Assembly (NCBI GenBank): GCA_013152695.1
Contig: JAADFV010000396.1
Location: 1 to 41,305 of the forward strand
From: Chloroflexota bacterium
Lineage (GTDB): Bacteria > Chloroflexota > Anaerolineae > J102
Reading direction: 5' to 3'
Length of the DNA stretch: 41,305 nucleotides
Positions 28,948 through 37,207 of the stretch are shown here, in pieces (the first letter of the stretch is position 1; each line of letters begins with the position of its first letter). Position numbers and translations under genes: made by a program. The notes beneath the pieces are model-generated. The model had not been told where the DNA came from. It saw nothing but the letters and a program-made list of their open reading frames with translations, and searched no databases.

Positions 28948-29707
28948 CTAAAGCTCCTGCTGCTGAAAAATGACACTGGCCCCTACCAAGGACAGGACAA
29001 TAAGCACCAGACTGATCCCCAGTGCCGGCCAGGCAGGGTTACTTCCGCCCATCATCAGCTCCCGCCCCCACACCAGCAAATGTCCCGGCAGATAGTTCCC
29101 TAGACCAGGAATGGCACCGGCAAGCCCAAGTATGAACAGGAAGAAAAGGGCGAACCCGCCGGCTGCCGCCTGGGATTTAGCCACGACGCTACAAAATAAC
29201 GTCAGCGCTACGTACACGAGTATAAACAGCAGCAACAGAGCGTTGAGTCCGAGCCAATGAGGCAGATCGAGAGTCCCAAACAGTAATAAAGTGTAATAAA
29301 AGCAAGCAGCAGCGGCTAAAGCGAGGGCAAAAGCGAACATCAGTGCCAAAGCCGAAAATTTAGCTAAAAGGAAGATCGTACGAGGCAGTGGTTTGACAAG
29401 TATCATCGCCGCCGTGCCCCGGCTCTTTTCCTGAGCCACGGCGCCCATGGTCAACAGTAATGCCAAAATTACGCCAAACTGGCTGATGTTCTTGACGTAC
29501 TGGTCCACGGCATCCTTAATCGAAGGTGCCGGCATCACCTTGGCAATGGCCTCGCCTGAGGGCAATCAGTTTGATGATTTCCGGCGTATATTTGGCCAAT
29601 AACGGCGACAACAGGCCAAAAAGAAGCAAGACAACCCCCACCACGAGCAGGCGGTAGGTTCGCCACAATTCCAGCCACTCCTTACGCAAGGCCGTAAGAA
29701 AACTCAT
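28948..29707 (-). pseudogene. ABC-2-type permease, frameshifted (YxlG-like)
   Basis: The N-terminal part (MSFLTALRKEWLELWRTYRLL, first membrane helix and on to EIIKLIA) is read from ATG 29707. Near 29561-29566 the frame breaks at a CCC run, and the remaining part (SGEAIAKVMPAP... with five further helices and the closing QQQEL) continues in another frame to 28948. Removing one C would join them as IIKLIASGEAIAKV, giving about 252 aa, normal for ABC-2 permeases. The ATG overlaps the ATPase stop by 4 bp (ATGA). Either the gene is inactivated or this is an assembly error. With the ATPase and the 64-aa protein it forms an exporter cluster like B. subtilis yxlEFG. Confidence 0.85.
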
Positions 29708-30645
29708 GCCACTTCTCCTTCGCCCACCAGGCGCAAGAAAATGTCCTCCAGCGAAGGGCGGAGCATCTCGTAACGCCGCAATAAAAGTCCGGCTTGCACC
29801 GCTGAGGGTAAGAGCTCTCGCTTCCCTTTCTCCACATCCTTGACCTGGATCCGTGCTACTGCGCCCTCGAGCACAAGGGATTGCACCCACTGTTGCTGGC
29901 GCACCTTGCCTGCCCAGGCTTGTAACGCTGCCTCGAAACCATCATCGACCTCGACTTCGAAAAGAGGAAGAGTATAACGGGCCAGCAAGGTCTCCCGTGA
30001 GGCTTGAATCACCAGTCGCCCCCGTGCGATGATGGCGATAGTGTCGCAAACGCGCTCGACATCAGCAAGGATATGCGTGGACATGAACACCGTGCATTGG
30101 CCTCGCAGATGCTCGATCAGCTCCAGTACCTCCTTACGTCCACCTGGATCCAAAGCACTGACGGCCTCATCGAGAAACAGAACTTCCGGCCGATTGACGA
30201 GCGCCTGGGCCAGACCCAAACGCTGGCGCATCCCCCGTGAAAAGCCGCCAATGCGCCGCTGACTGACCTCGGTCAACCCTACTAATTCCAACAATTCCTG
30301 AGTACGCGCCGCCCGCTCTGCAGCTGTGAGGCCAAACACTCGCCCCACATAGTCCAGGAATTCAGCAGGCGTCATCCAGGGATAAAATGTCGGCTCTTCC
30401 GGCAAAAAACCGATGTGACGAGCGACCTCGCCCCTATTTGCCGTAACCTCCGTTCCTGCCACCCAGGCACGACCGGCGCTGGCATGCGCCAACCCCGTCA
30501 AAACACGAATGGTCGTGGTTTTGCCGGCGCCGTTAGGGCCGAGAAAGCCAAAAACAACACCCGGCTCCACCGTCAAATCCAGGCCAGCAAGGGCATGGAC
30601 CTGACCATAATGCTTCTCCAGTGCTTCGGTGCGAATGATGGCCAT
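29704..30645 (-). CDS. ABC transporter ATP-binding protein (YxlF-like)
   Basis: This 313-aa ATPase has Walker A GPNGAGKTTT (residues 36-45), the signature FSRGMRQRLGLAQAL, Walker B VLFLDEAVSALDP and the switch His in STHILADVERVCD. The C-terminal 90 residues are the extra domain typical of CcmA/NatA-type drug or antimicrobial exporters. The D-loop is standard. The residue after the Walker B Glu is Ala-Val rather than Pro-Thr, a mild variation. It starts immediately after the stop of the 64-aa PLDc_N-like gene and overlaps the permease start. The substrate is unknown. Confidence 0.94.
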   Translation of the reverse strand: MAIIRTEALEKHYGQVHALAGLDLTVEPGVVFGFLGPNGAGKTTTIRVLTGLAHASAGRAWVAGTEVTANRGEVARHIGFLPEEPTFYPWMTPAEFLDYVGRVFGLTAAERAARTQELLELVGLTEVSQRRIGGFSRGMRQRLGLAQALVNRPEVLFLDEAVSALDPGGRKEVLELIEHLRGQCTVFMSTHILADVERVCDTIAIIARGRLVIQASRETLLARYTLPLFEVEVDDGFEAALQAWAGKVRQQQWVQSLVLEGAVARIQVKDVEKGKRELLPSAVQAGLLLRRYEMLRPSLEDIFLRLVGEGEVA

Positions 30646-30840
30646 TCATTCCTCCCGCCCAAAGAGAAAATAGATGAGGGGGCCAAGGAGATTGACAAAG
30701 ATAATGACCAATGCCCAGGCCCATTTGGGCCCTTTCGTTCTGACACGACGACGCAAATCCAGCAGAGCGAAGAGCATCAGCCCCAGTTCTAAAAGGACGA
30801 TAGGGATGAGGAAGGGAATCAGAGATCGAAGGTTTTCCAT
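30646..30840 (-). CDS. Small PLDc_N-domain membrane protein (YxlE-like)
   Basis: This 64-aa protein has two membrane helices: one at about residues 4-26, and another at about 40-60 reading WALVIIFVNLLGPLIYFLFGREE. The latter is the recognisable phospholipase D-nuclease N-terminal (PLDc_N) motif, which in stand-alone form is a short two-helix module. In B. subtilis the equivalent YxlE precedes YxlF and YxlG and is reported to affect SigY. Here the same order precedes an ABC ATPase and permease, which supports a common origin. ATG 30840 was chosen because it begins at the first helix; the 69-nt upstream extension is not conserved-looking. Confidence 0.82.
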   Translation of the reverse strand: MENLRSLIPFLIPIVLLELGLMLFALLDLRRRVRTKGPKWAWALVIIFVNLLGPLIYFLFGREE

Positions 30841-30994
30841 CGTAAGAACACCTGTATCGGCATGACAGTGGAGACCGAAGCAATCACCAAACTGCTGCCA
30901 GTTTAGCACAAAGGGAAGAAAGAGAGAAGGGAAGAAGAGAAGTGGTTGGGTGGGTAAAAGGACGGCCGTTACTTCTGTAAAATCTTTAAATTTT

Positions 30995-31024
30995 TTGACG
31001 GGTCGTTCACAAATGGGGTATAGT
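30995..31024 (+). promoter_or_regulatory. Promoter of the TerC-family gene
   Basis: TTGACG (30995-31000) and TATAGT (31019-31024) are 18 bp apart, both close to consensus. Transcription should start near 31031, about 45 nt before the ATG. Confidence 0.75.
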
Positions 31025-31029
31025 GTCTG

Positions 31030-31056
31030 AATGCCATTGAAATGGTATTATTTTTT
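31030..31056 (+). terminator. 5' hairpin with T run in the TerC leader
   Basis: AATGCCATT (31030-31038) pairs with AATGGTATT (31041-31049), with one G-U pair and a tight loop, and ATTTTTT follows. It lies at the very 5' end of the predicted message. It may be an mRNA-stabilising hairpin or a weak attenuator. Confidence 0.4.
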
Positions 31057-31075
31057 GTAAATCGGGAATCCTCTT

Positions 31076-31987
31076 ATGACCATCTCTGAAGTCATCATTA
31101 TCGTTGTTCAACTCATCTTTTTAGAGGGTATTTTATCTATCGATAATGCGGCGGTGTTAGGGGCAATGGTATCGGTATTGCCGGCCCACGAACCTATCCC
31201 CTGGCCCAAACCACTGCATTTCATGCACGGCTGGGCAGACCGTGTCTTTGGCAGACAACGCGCTGCTGCTCTCAAGGTGGGATTATTAGGTGCCTATTTC
31301 GGTCGGGGAATCATGCTGTTGCTGGCAACCATCGTCATTTCCAATCCCTGGTTGCGTTTGATCGGTGCCGCTTATTTGCTCAAGCTCTCAGTCGAACACC
31401 TTTCTGCTGATTATCAAGAGGAAGTAAACGAGGATCTTATCCAGTCAGGCAAAGGAAAGGGCTTTTGGGGTGTAGTACTGACCGTCGAGCTGGCTGATCT
31501 TGCTTTTAGCCTGGACAATGTCGTCGCTGCCGTCGCTCTCAGTGACCATATTGCCATTGTTTTATTGGGTGTAGCCCTGGGTATTCTCACCATGCGCTTT
31601 GCAGCACAGGCCTTTACCTTTTTCATCGAACGCGAACCGATTTTGATCACTACCGCCTATATCCTTGTCCTCAACATCAGCCTGGAGCTCCTCATCGAAG
31701 AAATCGGTTTGCTCTTCCATACCGAAATTAACTTTGTAAGCTGGCAGAAATTCGTCATTTCTGTGGTCACGCTCATCCTGGCCATCGTTTACGCCCATAC
31801 TCCCTGGCTCCAACGCCTACTCCGCCCCACCTTGCGGCACATCTCTCACTTTTTCAGTATTGTCAACGACGCCTTTGACATTGTATTGCGCCCTTTTGGC
31901 TGGTTATTGCAAGGATTAGGGCTTGCTATAAGGCTGCTATTCGCCGCCTTCAGCAAGCGTACCGAAAGTTCTGAGAGTGAAGCCTGA
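31076..31987 (+). CDS. TerC-family integral membrane protein
   Basis: This 303-aa protein has about seven to nine membrane helices. Both conserved acidic TerC motifs are present: EGILSIDNAAVLGAMV near residues 18-33 and ELADLAFSLDNVVAAVAL near 139-156. The Asp residues in these are proposed metal-contact sites. TerC/Alx-type proteins export manganese in several bacteria, and others relate to tellurite resistance; which applies here is unknown. No ter operon genes are adjacent. The start is ATG 31076 without a strong Shine-Dalgarno sequence. It is transcribed toward comM, 5 bp away in the opposite orientation, with no visible terminator between. Confidence 0.9.
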   Translation: MTISEVIIIVVQLIFLEGILSIDNAAVLGAMVSVLPAHEPIPWPKPLHFMHGWADRVFGRQRAAALKVGLLGAYFGRGIMLLLATIVISNPWLRLIGAAYLLKLSVEHLSADYQEEVNEDLIQSGKGKGFWGVVLTVELADLAFSLDNVVAAVALSDHIAIVLLGVALGILTMRFAAQAFTFFIEREPILITTAYILVLNISLELLIEEIGLLFHTEINFVSWQKFVISVVTLILAIVYAHTPWLQRLLRPTLRHISHFFSIVNDAFDIVLRPFGWLLQGLGLAIRLLFAAFSKRTESSESEA

Positions 31988-31992
31988 GCCTC

Positions 31993-33519
31993 TCAAAACT
32001 CTTGTTGGCGAGGGCGATACTGGATGGCCTCGGCGATGTGGGAGGGTTCGATCTGCTCGCTGCCGGCGAGATCAGCGATGGTGCGGGCCAGCTTGAGGAC
32101 ACGATGATAGGCGCGGGCACTTAAGCCGAGCTGGCGCATGGCGGCGCCAATGAGCTGATGGCCGGTTTCGTCCAGGGCACAAAATTCTCGTACTTCGGTG
32201 GGGCCCATGTCGGCATTACAGGAAGCATGAGGAACCTTACTCAACCGCTTTTCCTGGATCTCACGCGCCCGTTGCACCCGTTCACGGATTCCTACCGAAG
32301 CCTCGCCTCGCGTATTGTCCGTCAGTTTTTCGTAATCGACGCGTGGTACCTGTACATGAATATCGATGCGGTCCATCAGAGGCCCGGAAATACGTTTCTG
32401 GTAATTCTTGATGGCAGAAAAGGAGCAGGTGCAAGCACGCGTGGGATCGCCGTAATAGCCACAAGGGCAGGGATTCATCGCCGCCACCAACATGAAATTG
32501 GTAGGAAATGTCACGGCGCCGGCAGCCCGAGAAAGGGTGATCTGTTTATCTTCCAGAGGCTGGCGCAGCATCTCCAACATGCGGCTGCCGAATTCGGGAA
32601 GCTCATCCAGGAAGAGAACGCCACGATGGGCAAGACTGATCTCGCCCGGCCGGGGCCAGCGTCCGCCGCCAATGAGCCCCGCATAGGAGATAGTGTGGTG
32701 AGGAGCACGGAAGGGGCGAGTACGGATGAGGGGCGTGTGGGGAGGTAGTTGGTCGGCTACGGAGTAGATGCGCGTGACATCCAGGGCCTCTTCTTCGGTG
32801 AGGCGAGGAAGGATGGTGGGCAAACAGCGGGCAAGCAGGGTTTTTCCTGCCCCAGGCGGCCCCGTCATCAGCATATTGTGACCCCCTGCCGCTGCCACTT
32901 CCAGGGCTCGTTTGACATGCTCCTGCCCCTTGACATCGGCCAAATCTACACCGTAAGTGCCTCCGTCGCCCTCGCCAGGCGGCAATGTCGGCTGTGGCGG
33001 AATCGGCACAACGCCGGTAAGATGATTGACGAGATGCGTGAGATGATCGACGGGAATGACTTCGATGCCTTCCACCAGCGCCGCCTCTGCTGCATCCACT
33101 TCCGGTACAAAAATACGCTGAAAGTCCTGTCGCCTCGCAAAGCTGGTCATGGGCAGAATCCCATTCACATGTCGCAGACTCCCATCCAACGCCAGTTCAC
33201 CAATAAAGATCGATCCCTCCACTGATTCCAGAGGAATTTGCCTGGTGGCAGCAAGCACACCGACGGCAATGGGAAGATCATAGGCCGGGCCCCGTTTAGG
33301 CAGGTCGGCCGGAGCCAGGTTGACCGTGTACAAGCCCATGGGAAAACTGAGCCCACTGTTGCGAATTGCCGCCCTCACCCGCACACGTGACTCTTGCACA
33401 GCCGTATCAGGCAGCCCCACCATCATAAATTTTGAGACCCCTCCCCCTTTGTCGGTCTCGACTTCGATGATTTGACCGTCAAGCCCTAAAATGGCGCAGG
33501 AATAGACTTTGGCGAGCAT
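31993..33519 (-). CDS. comM: ComM/YifB-family AAA+ ATPase
   Basis: This 508-aa protein has the full Mg-chelatase-related ComM architecture. The N-terminal ChlI-like domain begins MLAKVYSCAILGLDGQIIEVE. A central AAA+ module has Walker A MTGPPGAGKTLLARCLP (about residue 218), Walker B GVLFLDELPEF and sensor segments. A small zinc-finger-like CPCGYYGDPTRACTCS follows, and a C-terminal Mg_chelatase_C domain ends the protein. ComM is a helicase that promotes branch migration during natural transformation in well-studied bacteria, so DNA integration is the likely role. It lies 17 bp after the adenine methylase in the same direction. Confidence 0.95.
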   Translation of the reverse strand: MLAKVYSCAILGLDGQIIEVETDKGGGVSKFMMVGLPDTAVQESRVRVRAAIRNSGLSFPMGLYTVNLAPADLPKRGPAYDLPIAVGVLAATRQIPLESVEGSIFIGELALDGSLRHVNGILPMTSFARRQDFQRIFVPEVDAAEAALVEGIEVIPVDHLTHLVNHLTGVVPIPPQPTLPPGEGDGGTYGVDLADVKGQEHVKRALEVAAAGGHNMLMTGPPGAGKTLLARCLPTILPRLTEEEALDVTRIYSVADQLPPHTPLIRTRPFRAPHHTISYAGLIGGGRWPRPGEISLAHRGVLFLDELPEFGSRMLEMLRQPLEDKQITLSRAAGAVTFPTNFMLVAAMNPCPCGYYGDPTRACTCSFSAIKNYQKRISGPLMDRIDIHVQVPRVDYEKLTDNTRGEASVGIRERVQRAREIQEKRLSKVPHASCNADMGPTEVREFCALDETGHQLIGAAMRQLGLSARAYHRVLKLARTIADLAGSEQIEPSHIAEAIQYRPRQQEF

Positions 33520-33536
33520 GGCTGGTGTCGTGAATG

Positions 33537-34331
33537 TTAGCGAAATCCTTTCATTGCCAGGACTTCGCGAGCGGGTGTGCGATCTCCCGTGCGGCTAATC
33601 CGTCGTGGGCCTTGCAGATAATGGAGGGTGAAGCCCAAGCTTTCGTAGAGATCGATGACGCGAGGGGTTGCCTGATTGGAAAGAAGCACGGGGCCAGGAT
33701 GAGCAGCGAGCCATTCGGCCAACCGCACCTGATCATCCCAGGAAAAGCCGTCTTTGGCATATTGCCGAAACTCGACATCATAAGGCGGGTCGGCATAAAT
33801 GATATCGCTTGACTCGAGCGACATATCGACAAAATCGCCACAAGTAAATTCCCAAGATGCCAACACTTCCTGATAAGCAGTAAAATCGCGTTGATAATTG
33901 ATTTTTTTGTGCTGACCGAAGGGAACATTGAAAAATCCCTGACGATTGAACCGACATAACCCATTATAGCCGGTACGATTGAGATAGAAAAATAATTCTG
34001 CAGCCTCGCGGGTGCTGGCTTTTCCCTCGGCGATCAGGGTGTTGAAGCGGGTACGATGGTGGTAGTAGGTCTCTGCTTCGTTTTCCAGAGCAATGGTTAG
34101 GGTCAAACCCGCTTGCAGCCAGCGATAAAAGTTGATAAGGTGAGGGTTGATGTCATTGAGGAGGGCCCGGCGGGGGCGAAAGGCAAGAGCGATCGCCAGG
34201 CCGCCGCAAAAGGGTTCGACCAGACGGCGATGGGCATGTTCAGACCAAAGTCGACGCAGGTGCGGAACGAGCCAGCGTTTGCCTCCTGCCCACTTGAGGG
34301 GAGGCCTTAATTGCGGGATAGCAGAACTCAT
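33537..34331 (-). CDS. dam: D12-class (Dam-like) DNA adenine methyltransferase
   Basis: This protein of about 264 aa has the Dam-class order: PPLKWAGGKRWLVPHL at the N-terminus (SAM-site motif X), PFCGGLAIALAF (motif I, FxGxG-like), LNDINPHLINFY, and the catalytic DPPY in YADPPYDVEF. It methylates adenine N6 in a short DNA site. No restriction enzyme gene is adjacent, so it is probably an orphan methylase, GATC being the usual Dam target but unproven here. The start is uncertain: ATG 34331 gives a compact N-terminus, and ATG 34370 would add 13 residues. It precedes comM. Confidence 0.9.
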   Translation of the reverse strand: MSSAIPQLRPPLKWAGGKRWLVPHLRRLWSEHAHRRLVEPFCGGLAIALAFRPRRALLNDINPHLINFYRWLQAGLTLTIALENEAETYYHHRTRFNTLIAEGKASTREAAELFFYLNRTGYNGLCRFNRQGFFNVPFGQHKKINYQRDFTAYQEVLASWEFTCGDFVDMSLESSDIIYADPPYDVEFRQYAKDGFSWDDQVRLAEWLAAHPGPVLLSNQATPRVIDLYESLGFTLHYLQGPRRISRTGDRTPAREVLAMKGFR

Positions 34332-34456
34332 AAAGGAATTGCCAGGCTCGTTACGCGCCCTGGACATCATGAAAAATGACGAAGAGAAAACGAAATCAAC
34401 ACCTCCAGCAATGTACCACCTTCAAAGTGATTGGTCAACGACCAAGACCTTTAGCT

Positions 34457-35596
34457 TTACGACTCAACACGTTCCAAAATTGTGGCCGTGGCCATGCCGT
34501 GGCCAATGCACATCGTCTGTAAGCCCCATTGTGCCTGACGCAACTGCATTTCATGCACAAGTGTGGTCATAATACGGGCACCGCTTGCTCCCAAGGGATG
34601 TCCCAAGGCGATGGCGCCGCCATGCGGATTGACCAAGGCGGGGTCCGGTTGGATTTCTTTCATCCAGGCCAAAACGACGGAAGCAAACGCTTCGTTGACC
34701 TCGAAAACATCGATATCAGCAACTGTAAGCCCGGCCCGCGCGAGTACGCGCCGGGTGGCGGGAATGACACCGGCCAGCATCAAAACAGGATCGTCGCCCA
34801 CGACCACGCGGCTTACCACCCGGGCCAAAGGCTTCAAGTCAAACTGCTTCAGGGCTTGTTCTGAAGCGAGAACCAGGGCGGCAGCGCCATCACTGATCTG
34901 ACTGCTATTGCCTGCCGTAACAACGCCCCCTTCACGAAAGGCAGGGGGCAAGGAGGCCATCTTTTCCAGATCGGGTGCGAAGCGGATGCCTTCATCGACG
35001 CTGACAAGGCGCTCACCGCCATTATCGGCTACAGCAATTTCCAAAATCTCGGCGGCAAAAGCACCGGATTTGCTGGCCGCTGCCGCTTTGCGGTGACTCT
35101 CGTAGCTAAACCGATCCAGCTCTGCCCGCGTGATCTGCCACTTTTCTGCCATCATCTCCGCGGAAAGACCCTGGGGAATGAGTTGGTAGGGGAGTTCAGG
35201 CCACTGGGGGGGATAGTCCGACCCCATCGGTACTCGCGTCATGTGTTCTACACCACCGGCGACGACAATATCCATATCCCCCGCCATAATTGCCTGGGCG
35301 GCAAAATGTACCGCTTGCTGACTGGAGCCGCACATTCGGTTCAAGGTGACGGCCGGAACCTCCACGGGAAAACCTGCTTTGAGCACGGCCAGGCGGGCAA
35401 TATTTGCCCCTTGTTCCCCGATAGGAGTCACACACCCCCAAACGACATCCTCCACCCGTCCTGGTTCCACGCCAGCACGCGCAACTGCTGCTTTCAAGAC
35501 GGCAGTTGCCAGATCCAGAGGAGGAGTGTCCTTGAACATACCCCGACGCCGGCCAGTTGGTGTCCGTACGGCCGAAACAATGTACGCGTCTCCCAT
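34457..35596 (-). CDS. Acetyl-CoA C-acyltransferase (thiolase)
   Basis: This 379-aa thiolase carries the three active-site blocks: the nucleophile Cys89 in NRMCGSSQQAVH, the His in GGAIALGHPLGASGARI, and the second Cys in MCIGHGMATA. Thiolases cleave 3-ketoacyl-CoA with CoA in beta-oxidation, or run in reverse to make acetoacetyl-CoA. The N-terminal YIVSAVRTPTGRRRGMF is typical of the degradative FadA-type. Substrate chain length is unclear. The third block reads CIGHG rather than the common CxGGG, a subfamily trait rather than a defect. It follows the acyl-CoA dehydrogenase on the same strand, with a palindromic repeat between. Confidence 0.93.
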   Translation of the reverse strand: MGDAYIVSAVRTPTGRRRGMFKDTPPLDLATAVLKAAVARAGVEPGRVEDVVWGCVTPIGEQGANIARLAVLKAGFPVEVPAVTLNRMCGSSQQAVHFAAQAIMAGDMDIVVAGGVEHMTRVPMGSDYPPQWPELPYQLIPQGLSAEMMAEKWQITRAELDRFSYESHRKAAAASKSGAFAAEILEIAVADNGGERLVSVDEGIRFAPDLEKMASLPPAFREGGVVTAGNSSQISDGAAALVLASEQALKQFDLKPLARVVSRVVVGDDPVLMLAGVIPATRRVLARAGLTVADIDVFEVNEAFASVVLAWMKEIQPDPALVNPHGGAIALGHPLGASGARIMTTLVHEMQLRQAQWGLQTMCIGHGMATATILERVES

Positions 35597-35692
35597 AATT
35601 GCATCTCTCCTTATTGTGCAGGCGTCTGATCTAGGAAAGGTAGAGCTAGGCCTGGTTGGGTGGGTTTTATGTTGGAGGCACGCCGGCGTGGT

Positions 35693-35725
35693 AAGTGCGG
35701 CGCACCTCGCAGGTGCGTCGCACTT
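35693..35725. repeat. Palindromic REP-like repeat, copy 2
   Basis: AAGTGCGGCGCACCT (35693-35707) and AGGTGCGTCGCACTT (35711-35725) form a 15-position stem with one G-T position around CGC. It is the same core as in the MITE-like element at 16684-16787, but no terminal inverted repeats are seen around it. It lies between the acyl-CoA dehydrogenase stop and the thiolase start. Confidence 0.85.
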
Positions 35726-35810
35726 TCTTCAAAAATACATCTGTGCTTTACCAGCTTCGCCGACAATGCCTACACTCGTCCCTGTGAGGGGAATTGGGGC
35801 AATACGAAAG

Positions 35811-36944
35811 CTAACGTGATAACTCACGGGCGATGATGTGTCGTTGCACCTCGCTGGTACCTTCATAAATCTGGTAGATTTTCACATCACGCATGAGTTT
35901 TTCCACAGGGTATTCACGGCTGTAGCCATAGCCGCCGAATACCTGCACAGCTTCGATGGTGGCCTGCATCGCCATATCGGCACAAAAAGCCTTGGCATAA
36001 GCGGCCAGCAACGTATTGCTATGGCCATTGTCAATCAGCCATGCCGCCTTTCTCGCCAGCAAACGACCGGCTTCGATGTTCATGGCCATATCTGCCAGTT
36101 TGAAGCTGACGCCTTGTTTGGCAATGATGGGCTTACCATAAGCCATACGCGTCTTGGCATACTCCGTCGCTTCCTCCAACGCCCGGCGGGCCACCCCCAC
36201 CGCGGCCGCGGCAACGGCCGGACGGGAACGATCGAAGACTTTCATGGCTGTAAGGAAACCTGTCCCCTCGGGACCCAAACGATTTTCTACCGGAACTTCC
36301 ACATCTTCGAGAAAAACCTCGCCGGTTTGAGCGGCAATCTGTCCCATTTTGGGCAACGGCTTACCTGTTTTGACGCCCCATTCCCTTTCCACGATAAAGG
36401 CACTGATGCCTTTATAGCGTTCTTGCCGGTCTGTCTTGGCAAAAATAACAAAAATATCGGCAATAGGAGCATTGGTAATCCAGGTTTTTGTACCATTGAT
36501 GATGTATTTATCGCCTTTCCGCTCGGCATAAGCCTTGATGCCGGCCACATCAGAGCCGGCTGCGGGCTCGGTCAGTCCATAAGCACCCATTTTACCCTCT
36601 GCCAACTGCGGTAAATACTTCTGCTTTTGCTCCTCATTGCCGGCGAGAATGATGGGTAATGCTGCCAACGAATTGAGCATGAGCGCCGTCTGAATACCGG
36701 AACAGGCCCAGGCCAACTCCTCGTTGAGAATAGCCTCCTCCAGCAGGTGCATGCCGGGACCACCGTATTCTTCCGGGATATTGACGCTCAATAATCCGTT
36801 GGCCACAGCCTTTTCCACAATCGGCCAGGGAAACTCGTGGCTTTCGTCGTAATACTCGGCTTTGGGTTTGATCTCCTTTTCTGCAAAATCGTGGGCCAGA
36901 TCTTGCAACATCTTCTGTTCTGGGGAAAGAGAAAAGTCTAACAT
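35811..36944 (-). CDS. Acyl-CoA dehydrogenase
   Basis: This 377-aa flavoenzyme introduces the alpha-beta double bond of acyl-CoA and passes electrons to ETF. Signatures are GAYGLTEPAAGSD (FAD-binding loop), the KTWITNAPIADIF segment, and the C-terminal QIYEGTSEVQRHIIARELSR block. The Glu in IYEGTSE is the catalytic base position of short-chain and branched-chain family members. Length is normal (375-385 aa). The ATG at 36944 has GAGGT upstream. It is paired with the thiolase, which suggests fatty-acid or branched-chain amino-acid degradation; specificity cannot be read. Confidence 0.95.
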   Translation of the reverse strand: MLDFSLSPEQKMLQDLAHDFAEKEIKPKAEYYDESHEFPWPIVEKAVANGLLSVNIPEEYGGPGMHLLEEAILNEELAWACSGIQTALMLNSLAALPIILAGNEEQKQKYLPQLAEGKMGAYGLTEPAAGSDVAGIKAYAERKGDKYIINGTKTWITNAPIADIFVIFAKTDRQERYKGISAFIVEREWGVKTGKPLPKMGQIAAQTGEVFLEDVEVPVENRLGPEGTGFLTAMKVFDRSRPAVAAAAVGVARRALEEATEYAKTRMAYGKPIIAKQGVSFKLADMAMNIEAGRLLARKAAWLIDNGHSNTLLAAYAKAFCADMAMQATIEAVQVFGGYGYSREYPVEKLMRDVKIYQIYEGTSEVQRHIIARELSR

Positions 36945-37169
36945 TGCACATACCTCGTGGGGGTGAAAAGAAAAAAACCAGCAGTCATCATCGACTCGTT
37001 CAAGGCCGCCGTTGGCCAGCGCCAGAACAATATGTGCGGCGGTGGGTGCGGAAGCCCCGCCATAGAAGAACAGGCCATGCACAAATGCACCACATGTTCT
37101 TTTTAAGATTCTAACACAAAATGACGCGTTGCGTCAATCTTGTTTATTGTCGAAGACAACCACACCACC

Positions 37170-37198
37170 TTGCCCCAAAACGTCGCCTCTACTACAAT
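37170..37198 (+). promoter_or_regulatory. Promoter of the SH3b lipoprotein gene
   Basis: TTGCCC (37170-37175) and TACAAT (37193-37198) are 17 bp apart. The -10 box ends 9 nt before ATG 37208, so the message should be leaderless or nearly so. This argues against the in-frame ATG at 37199. The remaining divergent spacer 36945-37169 shows no gene. Confidence 0.6.
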
Positions 37199-37207
37199 AT
37201 GCCCATC

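Noticed and set aside
31025..31075. yybP-ykoY manganese riboswitch before terC
   Set aside because: The leader after the predicted start is about 45 nt, too short for this aptamer, and its conserved loops are absent.
31993..34331. Mobile restriction-modification or phage segment around the adenine methylase
   Set aside because: No restriction enzyme, integrase, phage gene or composition change is seen. The methylase lies 17 bp from comM in an ordinary chromosomal arrangement.
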